A model generated the notes under the pieces. The model searched no databases, was not told the DNA's origin, and worked only from the letters and a program-made list of their open reading frames with translations. From the NCBI RefSeq assembly GCF_038595065.1, contig NZ_CP152003.1, positions 4,196,001 to 4,260,000 on the forward strand: a stretch of 64,000 bases of DNA, written 5' to 3'. Position 1 is the stretch's first letter. Every line of letters begins with the position of its first letter. Origin of the DNA: Sutcliffiella sp. FSL R7-0096 (lineage in GTDB: Bacteria > Bacillota > Bacilli > Bacillales > Bacillaceae_I). A program made the translations under genes and the position numbers. Shown piece after piece: positions 56,590-64,000 of this stretch.

Positions 56590-56675
56590 AGTTATTTTCC
56601 GTTAGGGATGATTTATTTTCCGTTAGTGGAATTTTACTTTCCGTTAAGGGATGTTTATTTTCCGTTAGTCCATTA
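56590..56675. repeat. Four tandem 21-bp repeats
   Basis: TTTTCCGTTAG-type units whose CCGTTA cores begin at 56599, 56620, 56641 and 56662, an exact 21-bp period. On the minus strand an open frame (56692-56483) reads LTENKHP, LTESKIP, LTENKSS, LTENNSP. A ribosome binding site is not evident, so I treat it as a repeat and not a gene. Confidence 0.75.
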
Positions 56676-56737
56676 TTCGATCCAAAACTCATAAAATACT
56701 TTCCCTTTCCCTAAATCTAAATGACTATGGGTAAAAG

Positions 56738-56806
56738 AAAAGGCATTCCACCATATAGCCGGGATGCCTTTAGACAAAATAAAAACCCAGTGTGCCGACA
56801 CTGGGT
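56738..56806 (-). terminator. Two tandem terminators after tRNA-Arg
   Basis: First ACCCAGTG/CACTGGGT (56806-56785) followed by TTTTATTTT; then AAAGGCATCCC/GGAATGCCTTT followed by TCTTTT. Between the tRNA and these there is also a TAACGG/CCGTTA hairpin. No gene is seen from 56328 to 56900; GGGGTCAGACCCC at about 56406 is a short palindrome. Confidence 0.75.
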
Positions 56807-56908
56807 GGATAGATCATATAAGATAACGGCCCTTGTCCGTTACAAGTAATACTATAACACGTTTATCAATTGCGTTTCAAAAGTAAGTTTTTCCAATATA
56901 GAAATCAA

Positions 56909-56986
56909 TGGCGCGCTCGGAGGGATTCGAACCCCCGCATGACGCGGTACCGGAAACCACCGCTCTATCCCCTGAGCTACGAGCGC
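56909..56986 (-). tRNA. tRNA-Arg (anticodon CCG)
   Basis: Acceptor GCGCTCG pairs with CGAGCGC; D arm GCTC-AGGGGATA-GAGC; anticodon arm GTGGT-TTCCGGT-ACCGC gives CCG, reading CGG; T arm GGGGG-TTCGAAT-CCCTC. Discriminator G and the CCA end are encoded. The variable loop is 7 nt. Confidence 0.93.
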
Positions 56987-57180
56987 ACGCTGCAAATGGA
57001 ACTTTATTAATATACCAAATTATACACCAGTTGTCGAGAGGCGGGCAATAGTCTATTCATAGCAACCCTATAAAAAATACATATATCCCCCTCTAGAATA
57101 CGGTTTGAAGTTTAATTCCACCCCAGAGTGGATATGATTATGTACATGGGGAAAAATGGGGGTATTTGCGATGGTTTTTA

Positions 57181-57210
57181 TTTGACCATTCTTGACCTTG
57201 TATGTATGAT
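57181..57210 (+). promoter_or_regulatory. clpP promoter with CtsR operator
   Basis: TTGACC (57182-57187), 17 bp, TATGAT (57205-57210). Overlapping it is TTTGACC-ATT-CTTGACC (57181-57197), which on the other strand is the CtsR heptad repeat GGTCAAG-AAT-GGTCAAA with one mismatch. Heat and stress control by CtsR is expected. The rest of 56990-57331 holds no gene. Confidence 0.85.
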
Positions 57211-57331
57211 AAAAGTACATAAAGTTTTAGTAATACTTACTAATTTGATAGAGGTTCACCATGGTGTTTACCCATTTTTACATATGAACCCTTATCAATT
57301 TAAAACTTAAATTTCAAGGAGGAAAAGTGAG

Positions 57332-57916
57332 ATGAACTTAATTCCTACAGTTATTGAACAAACGAGCCGCGGGGAACGCGCGTATGACATTTACTCCCGT
57401 CTATTAAAAGACCGTATCATCATGCTTGGAAGTGCAATTGATGACAATGTTGCAAACTCCATTGTGTCTCAGCTTCTATTCTTGGCAGCGGAAGATCCTG
57501 ATAAGGATATCTCCCTTTACATCAACAGCCCGGGTGGATCCATCACAGCTGGTATGGCCATCTACGATACAATGAACTTCATTAAGCCAAATGTTAGCAC
57601 AATGTGCGTGGGTATGGCTGCTTCCATGGGGGCATTCCTACTTGCAGCTGGTGCTAAAGGCAAGCGTTTCGCTCTTCCTAACAGTGAAGTCATGATTCAC
57701 CAACCACTTGGTGGAGCACAAGGTCAAGCAACGGAAATTGAGATTGCTGCAAAACGCATCTTGTTCCTACGCGAAAAGCTGAACACGATCCTATCCGAGC
57801 AAACTGGTCAACCAATTGAAGTGATCTCCCGCGACACAGACCGCGACAACTTCATGACAGCTGACCGCGCATTGGAATACGGACTAATCGACAAAGTTAT
57901 CCGTAATAATAACTAA
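57332..57916 (+). CDS. clpP: ATP-dependent Clp protease proteolytic subunit
   Basis: Serine protease of 194 residues, family length. The catalytic Ser is in [17 protein letters not shown], His in [13 protein letters not shown] and Asp in [10 protein letters not shown]. It works with ClpX, ClpC or ClpE, and among other tasks degrades tmRNA-tagged proteins. ATG 57332 follows AAGGAGG. Plus strand, alone, between a CtsR-controlled promoter and a bidirectional terminator. Confidence 0.97.
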   Translation: MNLIPTVIEQTSRGERAYDIYSRLLKDRIIMLGSAIDDNVANSIVSQLLFLAAEDPDKDISLYINSPGGSITAGMAIYDTMNFIKPNVSTMCVGMAASMGAFLLAAGAKGKRFALPNSEVMIHQPLGGAQGQATEIEIAAKRILFLREKLNTILSEQTGQPIEVISRDTDRDNFMTADRALEYGLIDKVIRNNN

Positions 57917-57924
57917 GAAAAAAT

Positions 57925-57963
57925 AAAACCGGGCTTCCCATCAAGGGGAGACCCGGTTTTTTA
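57925..57963. terminator. Bidirectional terminator of clpP and crh
   Basis: AAAACCGGGCTTCCC pairs with GGGGAGACCCGGTTTT around ATCAA; T runs lie on both sides. The crh stop codon is at its edge. Confidence 0.88.
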
Positions 57964-58218
57964 GTTCTCTTGCTGAACGTATTCTGTTAATGCCGCAATT
58001 GCATCCTCTTCATCGTGACCGTCAGCGATTAGCGTAATCGTTGTTCCGGAGCTGATTGCAAGGCTCATTAGGCCCATGATGCTTTTCGCATTTACTTTCT
58101 TGCCGTCTTTTTCTAGAAAAACCTCGCTTGAGAAGCGGTTTGCTTCTTGTACGAAAAGGGCAGCCGGACGTGCTTGTAAGCCCGTTTTCAAACGTACATC
58201 CACTTGTTTTTGTACCAT
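57961..58218 (-). CDS. crh: HPr-like protein Crh
   Basis: Catabolite repression HPr, 85 residues. In TGLQARPAALFV the catalytic His15 of HPr is Gln, and NAKSIMGLMSL keeps Ser46 for HPr kinase, the combination that defines Crh. It acts as co-regulator of CcpA and not in PTS transport. ATG 58218 follows AGGAGGAATACAC. Last gene of the yvcI-rapZ-yvcK-whiA-crh block. Confidence 0.95.
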   Translation of the reverse strand: MVQKQVDVRLKTGLQARPAALFVQEANRFSSEVFLEKDGKKVNAKSIMGLMSLAISSGTTITLIADGHDEEDAIAALTEYVQQEN

Positions 58219-58294
58219 GTGTATTCCTCCTCTATCCAATTTTATGTTGGCTGATCCGATAGCCGTCCCTCAATCGCGAAGGCCCCTCACAGCT

Positions 58295-59239
58295 TTATTT
58301 AACAGATTCCCCTGCACGTAATTTATCGGCAATTTCATCTATTTTCCGTAGTCGGTGATTAATGCCGGATTTGCTGATGGTCCCACTTGATACCATCTCG
58401 CCAAGCTCCTTCAAGGTCACATCCTGATAGGTGACACGCAGCTCTGCTATTTCGCGAAGCTTGTCAGGTAGAATCCCAAGCCCGACCGTGCTGTCAATAA
58501 AACGGATGTTTTCTACCTGCCGGATGGCTGCACCGATTGTTTTATTAAGATTGGCTGTTTCACAGTTTACCAATCGGTTGACTGAATTCCGCATGTCTCG
58601 CACAATCCTAATATCCTCGAATTTCAGCAACGCCTGATGTGCGCCAATGATACTCAGAAATTCCGCAATCTTCTCCGCCTCTTTCAGGTACGTGATATAC
58701 CCCTTCTTACGCTCCAGCGTTTTACTGTTTAAGTGAAACATATTCATGAGCTCGCACAAAGATTCATTGTGTTCATGATAGAGCGAGAAAATCTCGAGAT
58801 GATAAGAGGACGTCTCCGGATTGTTGACAGAGCCTCCTGCTAAAAAGGCTCCGCGCAAATAGGAGCGTTTGCAACATTTTTTGGCAATCAGTTCCTCTGA
58901 AATATCACGGACAAATGTGAAGCCGTCCTTCAATATTTTCAATTCATCCAAAATATAATGGGCCTGCTCTGCATACCGTACGATGTAGACGTTATTCTTT
59001 TTCAATCTCATTTTCTTACGTACAAGCAATTCGACACGCACATCGTATATCCTTTTTGTCAGCGTATAGATTCTGCGGGCAATCGCAGCATTTTCAGTTT
59101 GGATATCCAAAATCAGTTTCCGATTGGAAAAGGACAGCGATCCGTTCATCCTGATAAGTGCCGCAAGCTCTGCCTTTACGCAACAGTCTTTCGTTTCTAT
59201 GGTGGTCAGTTCTTTTTTTGTTTCAGAAGCGTAGGACAT
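58295..59239 (-). CDS. whiA: WhiA family DNA-binding protein
   Basis: Protein of 314 residues with an N-terminal LAGLIDADG-like fold ([42 protein letters not shown]) and a C-terminal WhiA helix-turn-helix ([34 protein letters not shown]). In B. subtilis it binds DNA and affects cell division and chromosome segregation. It lies between yvcK and crh. Confidence 0.96.
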   Translation of the reverse strand: MSYASETKKELTTIETKDCCVKAELAALIRMNGSLSFSNRKLILDIQTENAAIARRIYTLTKRIYDVRVELLVRKKMRLKKNNVYIVRYAEQAHYILDELKILKDGFTFVRDISEELIAKKCCKRSYLRGAFLAGGSVNNPETSSYHLEIFSLYHEHNESLCELMNMFHLNSKTLERKKGYITYLKEAEKIAEFLSIIGAHQALLKFEDIRIVRDMRNSVNRLVNCETANLNKTIGAAIRQVENIRFIDSTVGLGILPDKLREIAELRVTYQDVTLKELGEMVSSGTISKSGINHRLRKIDEIADKLRAGESVK

Positions 59240-59286
59240 CGTTGATCACCCCCAGTCTAATTTTCCTTGCATCCGGTTGCATCTAT

Positions 59287-60252
59287 CTATTCGTCTTTTT
59301 TGATCATTGAATATAAAAGCGCTGCCACTTTTTGGGTGTCATGACGAATGACCCCGTCCTCGTAGCGAATGATTTTGTCATGCACAATCTCTAGCCCAAG
59401 GTTTGACAAGGCCGCGATATCGTACACGACCGGTGTTGCCGATTCTTTTTTATAACGCATGGCGATCTCCTCAGGAATACCTTCCTCATTTACCAGGATC
59501 GTATCCATGAAGCTGCAGCCAAGGTGGTCATAAAGTGCCTTGACATGGTCGCTTGCCGTGTATTCCAACGTTTCGCCAGCCTGTGTCATGACATTGCAGA
59601 TATACACCTTTTTGGCATGCGCGTTGCACACCGCCTCGCCGATCTTTGGGACAAGGAGGTTTGGCAGGATGCTGGTGTAAAGGCTTCCAGGACCTACAAT
59701 GATGAGATCAGCCTTCTCTATTTCCTCAACCGATTCCTGCAAGGGCTCGACGTTCTCTGGTGTTAGGAATACCCGTTTGATTTTTTGCCCATGAGCGGGG
59801 ATTTTCGATTCTCCTGTAACGATGGAACCATCCACCATCTCCGCATGTAAAACAACGCTTTGATTTGCAGCAGGGAGAACCTTTCCTCTGACATTCAATA
59901 CTTTGCTCATTTCACGAATGGCATGGACAAAGTCGCCTGTAATCGTAGTCATGGCAGCAAGGAGCAGATTACCCAGTGAATGACCGGATAACCCGTTTCC
60001 GGTTGCAAAGCGATGCTGAAACAAATCCTCGATTAGTGGTTCCACATCCGATAACGCCGCCAAGACATTGCGGACATCCCCCGGTGGAGGTATGTGCAGC
60101 TCATCACGCAATCTTCCAGAGCTTCCGCCATCATCGGCGACCGTTACCACTGCTGTGATATCCACATCATAATGCTTTAATCCTCGGAGCAGAACAGGAA
60201 GCCCCGTTCCGCCTCCGATAATGACAATTTTGGGTACCTTTTGACGTTTCAT
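59287..60252 (-). CDS. yvcK: Gluconeogenesis factor YvcK (GlmR)
   Basis: CofD-like UDP-sugar-binding protein of 321 residues. KIVIIGGGTGLPVLLRGLK, VTVADDGGSSGRLRDE and IVGPGSLYTSILPNLLV are diagnostic. In B. subtilis it supports growth on gluconeogenic carbon and stimulates GlmS, feeding peptidoglycan synthesis. Its start touches the rapZ stop by one base (ATGA-type junction). Confidence 0.95.
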   Translation of the reverse strand: MKRQKVPKIVIIGGGTGLPVLLRGLKHYDVDITAVVTVADDGGSSGRLRDELHIPPPGDVRNVLAALSDVEPLIEDLFQHRFATGNGLSGHSLGNLLLAAMTTITGDFVHAIREMSKVLNVRGKVLPAANQSVVLHAEMVDGSIVTGESKIPAHGQKIKRVFLTPENVEPLQESVEEIEKADLIIVGPGSLYTSILPNLLVPKIGEAVCNAHAKKVYICNVMTQAGETLEYTASDHVKALYDHLGCSFMDTILVNEEGIPEEIAMRYKKESATPVVYDIAALSNLGLEIVHDKIIRYEDGVIRHDTQKVAALLYSMIKKDE

Positions 60253-61142
60253 CAGTGTTTACCCTTTCGTTTCTCAATATCACGATGTGTAAGGAGTGTA
60301 TCATATTCATCCTTAAAATGCTTCGCAAAATACTCTGCCAATGTCACGGAACGGTGCTGCCCTCCCGTACATCCAATGGCAAGCACAAGCTGGCTCTTCC
60401 CTTCCCGCTTGTAATATGGAAGCATAAAGCTCAACAAATCTCCCAGCTTTTCAATGAACTTCTGCGTTTCCGTCCATTTCAATACATAGGAGGAAACCTC
60501 TTCGTCAAGTCCTGTCATCGGTCTCATATGATCAATATAATGAGGGTTTGGCAAGAAGCGTACATCAAAAACAAGGTCTGCATCAATAGGAAGTCCGTAC
60601 TTGAACCCGAAGGAAACAACATTCAATTTGAAAGTCTGTTTGGAGTGTGTAGCAAATTGTTTGAGGATTTTCTCTCTGAGTTCACGCGGTTTTAGGTTGG
60701 AAGTATCCAAGATCAGTTGGGCACGGCCCTTCAATTCTTCCAGTAGCTCACGCTCATGCTCGATCCCTTCAAGCGGCAAGCCCGATTTTGCTAATGGATG
60801 TGATCTTCTTGTTTCCTTATAACGGCTAACAAGAACAGAATCCTTCGCATCAAGGAATAGAATCTGCGGTGTTACCCATGATAATTCCGAAATGTCATCC
60901 AGCGCTTCAAACAGGCTGTCGAAAAACTCGCGTCCACGCAGGTCCATTACCAATGCCACTTTATTCATTTTATTGCCCGACTCTTCCATCAGCTCCAAAA
61001 ACTTCGGAAGCAGGGTCGGAGGTAGATTATCGACACAGAAAAAGCCAAGATCCTCCAAGCTTTGGATAGTGACGGTTTTCCCCGCTCCGCTCATCCCAGT
61101 GATAATCACCAATTCCACATCACTGCTCGTACCTGTACTCAT
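60252..61142 (-). CDS. rapZ: RNase adapter RapZ / nucleotide-binding protein YvcJ
   Basis: P-loop protein of 296 residues. Walker A GMSGAGKT near residue 18, [11 protein letters not shown], the second part with [13 protein letters not shown] and [19 protein letters not shown]. It hydrolyses ATP/GTP in B. subtilis; the sRNA adapter role is known from E. coli RapZ and not assured here. Coupled to yvcK. Confidence 0.94.
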   Translation of the reverse strand: MSTGTSSDVELVIITGMSGAGKTVTIQSLEDLGFFCVDNLPPTLLPKFLELMEESGNKMNKVALVMDLRGREFFDSLFEALDDISELSWVTPQILFLDAKDSVLVSRYKETRRSHPLAKSGLPLEGIEHERELLEELKGRAQLILDTSNLKPRELREKILKQFATHSKQTFKLNVVSFGFKYGLPIDADLVFDVRFLPNPHYIDHMRPMTGLDEEVSSYVLKWTETQKFIEKLGDLLSFMLPYYKREGKSQLVLAIGCTGGQHRSVTLAEYFAKHFKDEYDTLLTHRDIEKRKGKH

Positions 61143-61188
61143 ATTGTTTTCACTCCTTTAATTCTGGCTTTGGCTTTTCAATCACCAA

Positions 61189-61647
61189 TCAGTTTGGATC
61201 CAGACGGTAGGACAACAATTCGAAATCCGGCGTGTAAGTGAACGTACCGAAAATCATGCCAGAACCTTTAATGAGATAATCGAGTATGTGAAAATCCCCT
61301 GGCGCCATTGGAAGTGTTGCAATATCCTCCTGCTTATGCCATTCGATTTTCCCTTCTTCTGATTCCTTCACATTCTGTCCGTCATACTCCGTCGCAAGGA
61401 AGGTGAACATCATCCATTCGGACACGATGTCCTTTCCCTCTTTTATCACAAATGTAAAAACACCCTTAAGGGCAGGATTTTTTAAGTAGATGCCTGTTTC
61501 TTCACGATACTCACGCACCACGGTATCTTTCACCGATTCTCCGTGCTCCATTTTTCCACCAGGTGCAACCCACCACCCACGACGTGGCTTTTGCAACAGT
61601 AGCACTTGGTCATCTTTCACTAACACACAATTTGTTACTCTTTGCAT
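61189..61647 (-). CDS. yvcI: NUDIX hydrolase YvcI
   Basis: Protein of 152 residues with the Nudix box GGKMEHGESVKDTVVREYREETGI. Annotated in Bacillus as a putative 8-oxo-dGTP diphosphatase; the real substrate is uncertain. First gene of the yvcI-rapZ-yvcK-whiA-crh run; 46 bp to rapZ. Confidence 0.92.
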   Translation of the reverse strand: MQRVTNCVLVKDDQVLLLQKPRRGWWVAPGGKMEHGESVKDTVVREYREETGIYLKNPALKGVFTFVIKEGKDIVSEWMMFTFLATEYDGQNVKESEEGKIEWHKQEDIATLPMAPGDFHILDYLIKGSGMIFGTFTYTPDFELLSYRLDPN

Positions 61648-61718
61648 GGTTACAACCCCTTTTAATCTTAGCTGTCTAATTATAGATTTCCTTTTTCATT
61701 GGCTCTGTTAAAGCATAC

Positions 61719-61849
61719 TGTTGATTGGAGCAATAGGCGAAGACCCCTGAGGGAGATAGCGTTTTAGGGGAGACCCCGCAGGCGCAAGCCGAGGAGGCTC
61801 CCCTAACGCCCCTAGGAAAGCAAAGCCTAGTGCGGAAATCAACAGCGAT
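61719..61849 (+). repeat. Dispersed intergenic repeat, copy 9
   Basis: Ends TGTTGATTGGAGCAATAGG and GCGGAAATCAACAGCG. Unlike copies 3 and 5-8, it reads against the direction of the flanking genes (yvcI and trxB). It is nearly identical in layout to copy 2. Confidence 0.87.
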
Positions 61850-62265
61850 GTTTAACTGAGCCTTTTCATTAAAAATAAAACTAGCCAAGTGTATCATTTT
61901 TTATTTTACAGCAAATGCACCTATTAAGACACAATAAAGTTCTACAAATTAACGAACTCTATGTAAGGATTCCTGACAGGTATCGATTCCAGGTTGGGAA
62001 CAGAGATTTGTAAACGCTTTATTTTTCAAGTATATCATAGCTTAACTATAAACTAAGCATACCCTAAAAAAAGGCATAAAAAAAGGACACGGGAAAAAGG
62101 GAACCCGTGTCATCCACTATATTTATAAAAGGGGGTCAATTACTATTTATATAATAACCGATTATTGTTTCAAAGCTGTTACAGATGCGTTAAGGCGCAG
62201 TTACGTTTTGGTTAAAGGAACATTTCGACAAGTCCCTTTATAGTTCGACATACCTATGCCGAGCT
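61850..62265. other. Intergenic region between yvcI and trxB
   Basis: About 415 bp without a gene. Apart from the trxB terminator at 62077-62111 it is AT-rich with no coding signal I can support. Confidence 0.6.
62077..62111 (-). terminator. Terminator downstream of trxB
   Basis: On the minus strand GACACGGG and CCCGTGTC pair around TTCCCTTTTT, followed by CTTTTTTT. It lies about 155 bp past the trxB stop. Confidence 0.85.
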
Positions 62266-63252
<987 letters not shown>

Positions 63253-63380
63253 TTATGATAACCCTATTTTCATCCGATTTTAGATATATAATTACGGAAC
63301 ACCCTTATAAAGTATTCCCAGTTACTATCCTATATAACAGGTGGGTTGTCCGTCCAACTATTTGCTCATAAGAAATCAGC

Positions 63381-63409
63381 AAAAAAACCGAACCTTTACT
63401 CAGGCCCGG
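63381..63409 (-). terminator. Terminator of the TPR-protein gene
   Basis: CCGGGCCT and AGGTTCGG pair (two G-T wobbles) around GAGTAA on the minus strand, followed by TTTTTTT. It lies 4 bp past the stop codon. Confidence 0.75.
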
Positions 63410-63412
63410 CCT

Positions 63413-64000
63413 TTAAGATAAAGTAGCAACCAATTCCTCTACTCTTTTGATGTATTTCCTTAAAGTACTTTCAGAAACCTCATATGTTTCCACCAACTCT
63501 TTTTGAGTCACTGCATAACCATTCCCTTTGCTCCAGACATAGGCAAAAGCCCCAGCCCAAGCAGGTGCATTCGTGAAAGTAACGGCTTCCTTCGATGCGC
63601 GTGCATAAAGGTCAAACCATTCTTTTACGGTCGAATCGACCTGTTTCTTTTTTAAAAGTTTTGCAATTTCATACCCATTGACCACATTGACCGGTACATC
63701 CTTACGATTCAATAAGGCAAACATGGCAAATTCGCGTACAGAAGATGTGACAAAGGATTGCTCAAGTACATTTTTGACCGTTGTCTTACTTGAGAAGCTC
63801 GATTGGAAGATGTGGAAGAGCTGTTCGGCTTCTTCTTCCTCGACCGTTTTATCTTCTACATGGTTCCATGGCTCCGTGCCGGCCTTTTCAGGGTTCAACT
63901 CAAGCACTTTCGCCCATGCCTGCTCTGCGGTCGTAAATCGTTCCGTCTGATAGGCTGCATTAGCCAGCCAGAAATAAAACGTACCATCTCCTTGAAAACC
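63413..64000 (-). CDS. yvcD: TPR-repeat protein YvcD (5' part missing)
   Basis: The frame is open to the window edge, with 195 codons visible. The first visible part, GDGTFYFWLANAAYQTERFTTAEQAWAKVLELNP, has the tetratricopeptide pattern; the C-terminal QKELVETYEVSESTLRKYIKRVEEL looks like a helix-turn-helix. B. subtilis yvcD, a TPR gene, lies upstream of trxB in the same way. Function unknown. Confidence 0.78.
   Translation of the reverse strand, partial: GFQGDGTFYFWLANAAYQTERFTTAEQAWAKVLELNPEKAGTEPWNHVEDKTVEEEEAEQLFHIFQSSFSSKTTVKNVLEQSFVTSSVREFAMFALLNRKDVPVNVVNGYEIAKLLKKKQVDSTVKEWFDLYARASKEAVTFTNAPAWAGAFAYVWSKGNGYAVTQKELVETYEVSESTLRKYIKRVEELVATLS

Noticed and set aside
56483-56692. 69-codon minus-strand frame with LTENK repeats
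   Set aside because: Open frame explained by four 21-bp tandem repeats; no clear ribosome binding site.

Overview
The window reads as chromosome of a low-to-mid GC Gram-positive endospore-former of the Bacillaceae (Bacillus/Sutcliffiella type). The case rests on gene order: cggR-gap-pgk-tpiA-gpmI-eno, secG, est-rnr-smpB-ssrA, clpP, crh-whiA-yvcK-rapZ-yvcI-trxB-yvcD and rpoN(sigL) all sit in Bacillus subtilis-like arrangements. SinR/SinI pairs, Crh, CggR and CtsR sites, and AGGAGG-type ribosome binding sites agree. I cannot name the species.

Layout. (1) 1-6.2 kb: an ABC exporter cut by the window edge, an esterase, a VOC protein, an Mpo1-like membrane protein, an SDR and an orphan-looking sensor histidine kinase. 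(2) 6.3-10.8 kb: tmRNA, smpB, rnr and est. (3) 10.8-46.3 kb: about 35 kb of accessory DNA between est and secG, which are adjacent in B. subtilis. It holds a c-di-GMP-I riboswitch followed by a SinI-like and a SinR-like gene; a lasso peptide cluster of the paeninodin type; a phage-tailspike-like beta-helix protein; an exopolysaccharide (eps) operon of about 18 kb; and a second SinR/SlrR-like plus SinI-like pair divergent from eps. (4) 46.4-54.9 kb: secG, the glycolytic operon with CggR, and a glutaredoxin-like gene. (5) 55-64 kb: rpoN, tRNA-Arg(CCG), clpP and the crh-to-yvcD block.

The lasso cluster has two cyclase-precursor pairs that share one set of accessory genes. Unit 2 (cyclase 22406-24337, precursor 22221-22343) encodes a close paeninodin relative whose core starts AGPG, has Asp at position 9 and ends in Ser. 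Unit 1 (cyclase 19844-21757, precursor 19665-19823) encodes a very different 33-residue core that starts with Asn and contains two Cys. It is followed by an HPr-kinase-like lasso kinase, B1, B2, a nucleotidyltransferase gene split by an IS110-family element, an ABC exporter and a metallophosphoesterase.

The most striking signal is regulatory. The palindrome GTTCTTTATAAAGAAC (the SinR-type half site GTTCTYT inverted with 2 bp between) and variants of it occur at both lasso promoters, inside the spacer of a consensus eps promoter, at an internal eps promoter next to an EAR-like RNA, and at the -35 of the eps-linked SinR/SlrR-like gene. With the c-di-GMP riboswitch in front of the SinI-like antirepressor gene, the sequence suggests that a second messenger acts through SinI/SinR to control both the biofilm matrix and a phosphorylated lasso peptide. 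That circuit is inference; the sites and genes are visible.

Nine copies of a roughly 125-135 bp GC-rich, hairpin-forming repeat are scattered between genes, including three inside the glycolytic operon. No CRISPR array, rRNA or prophage was seen.
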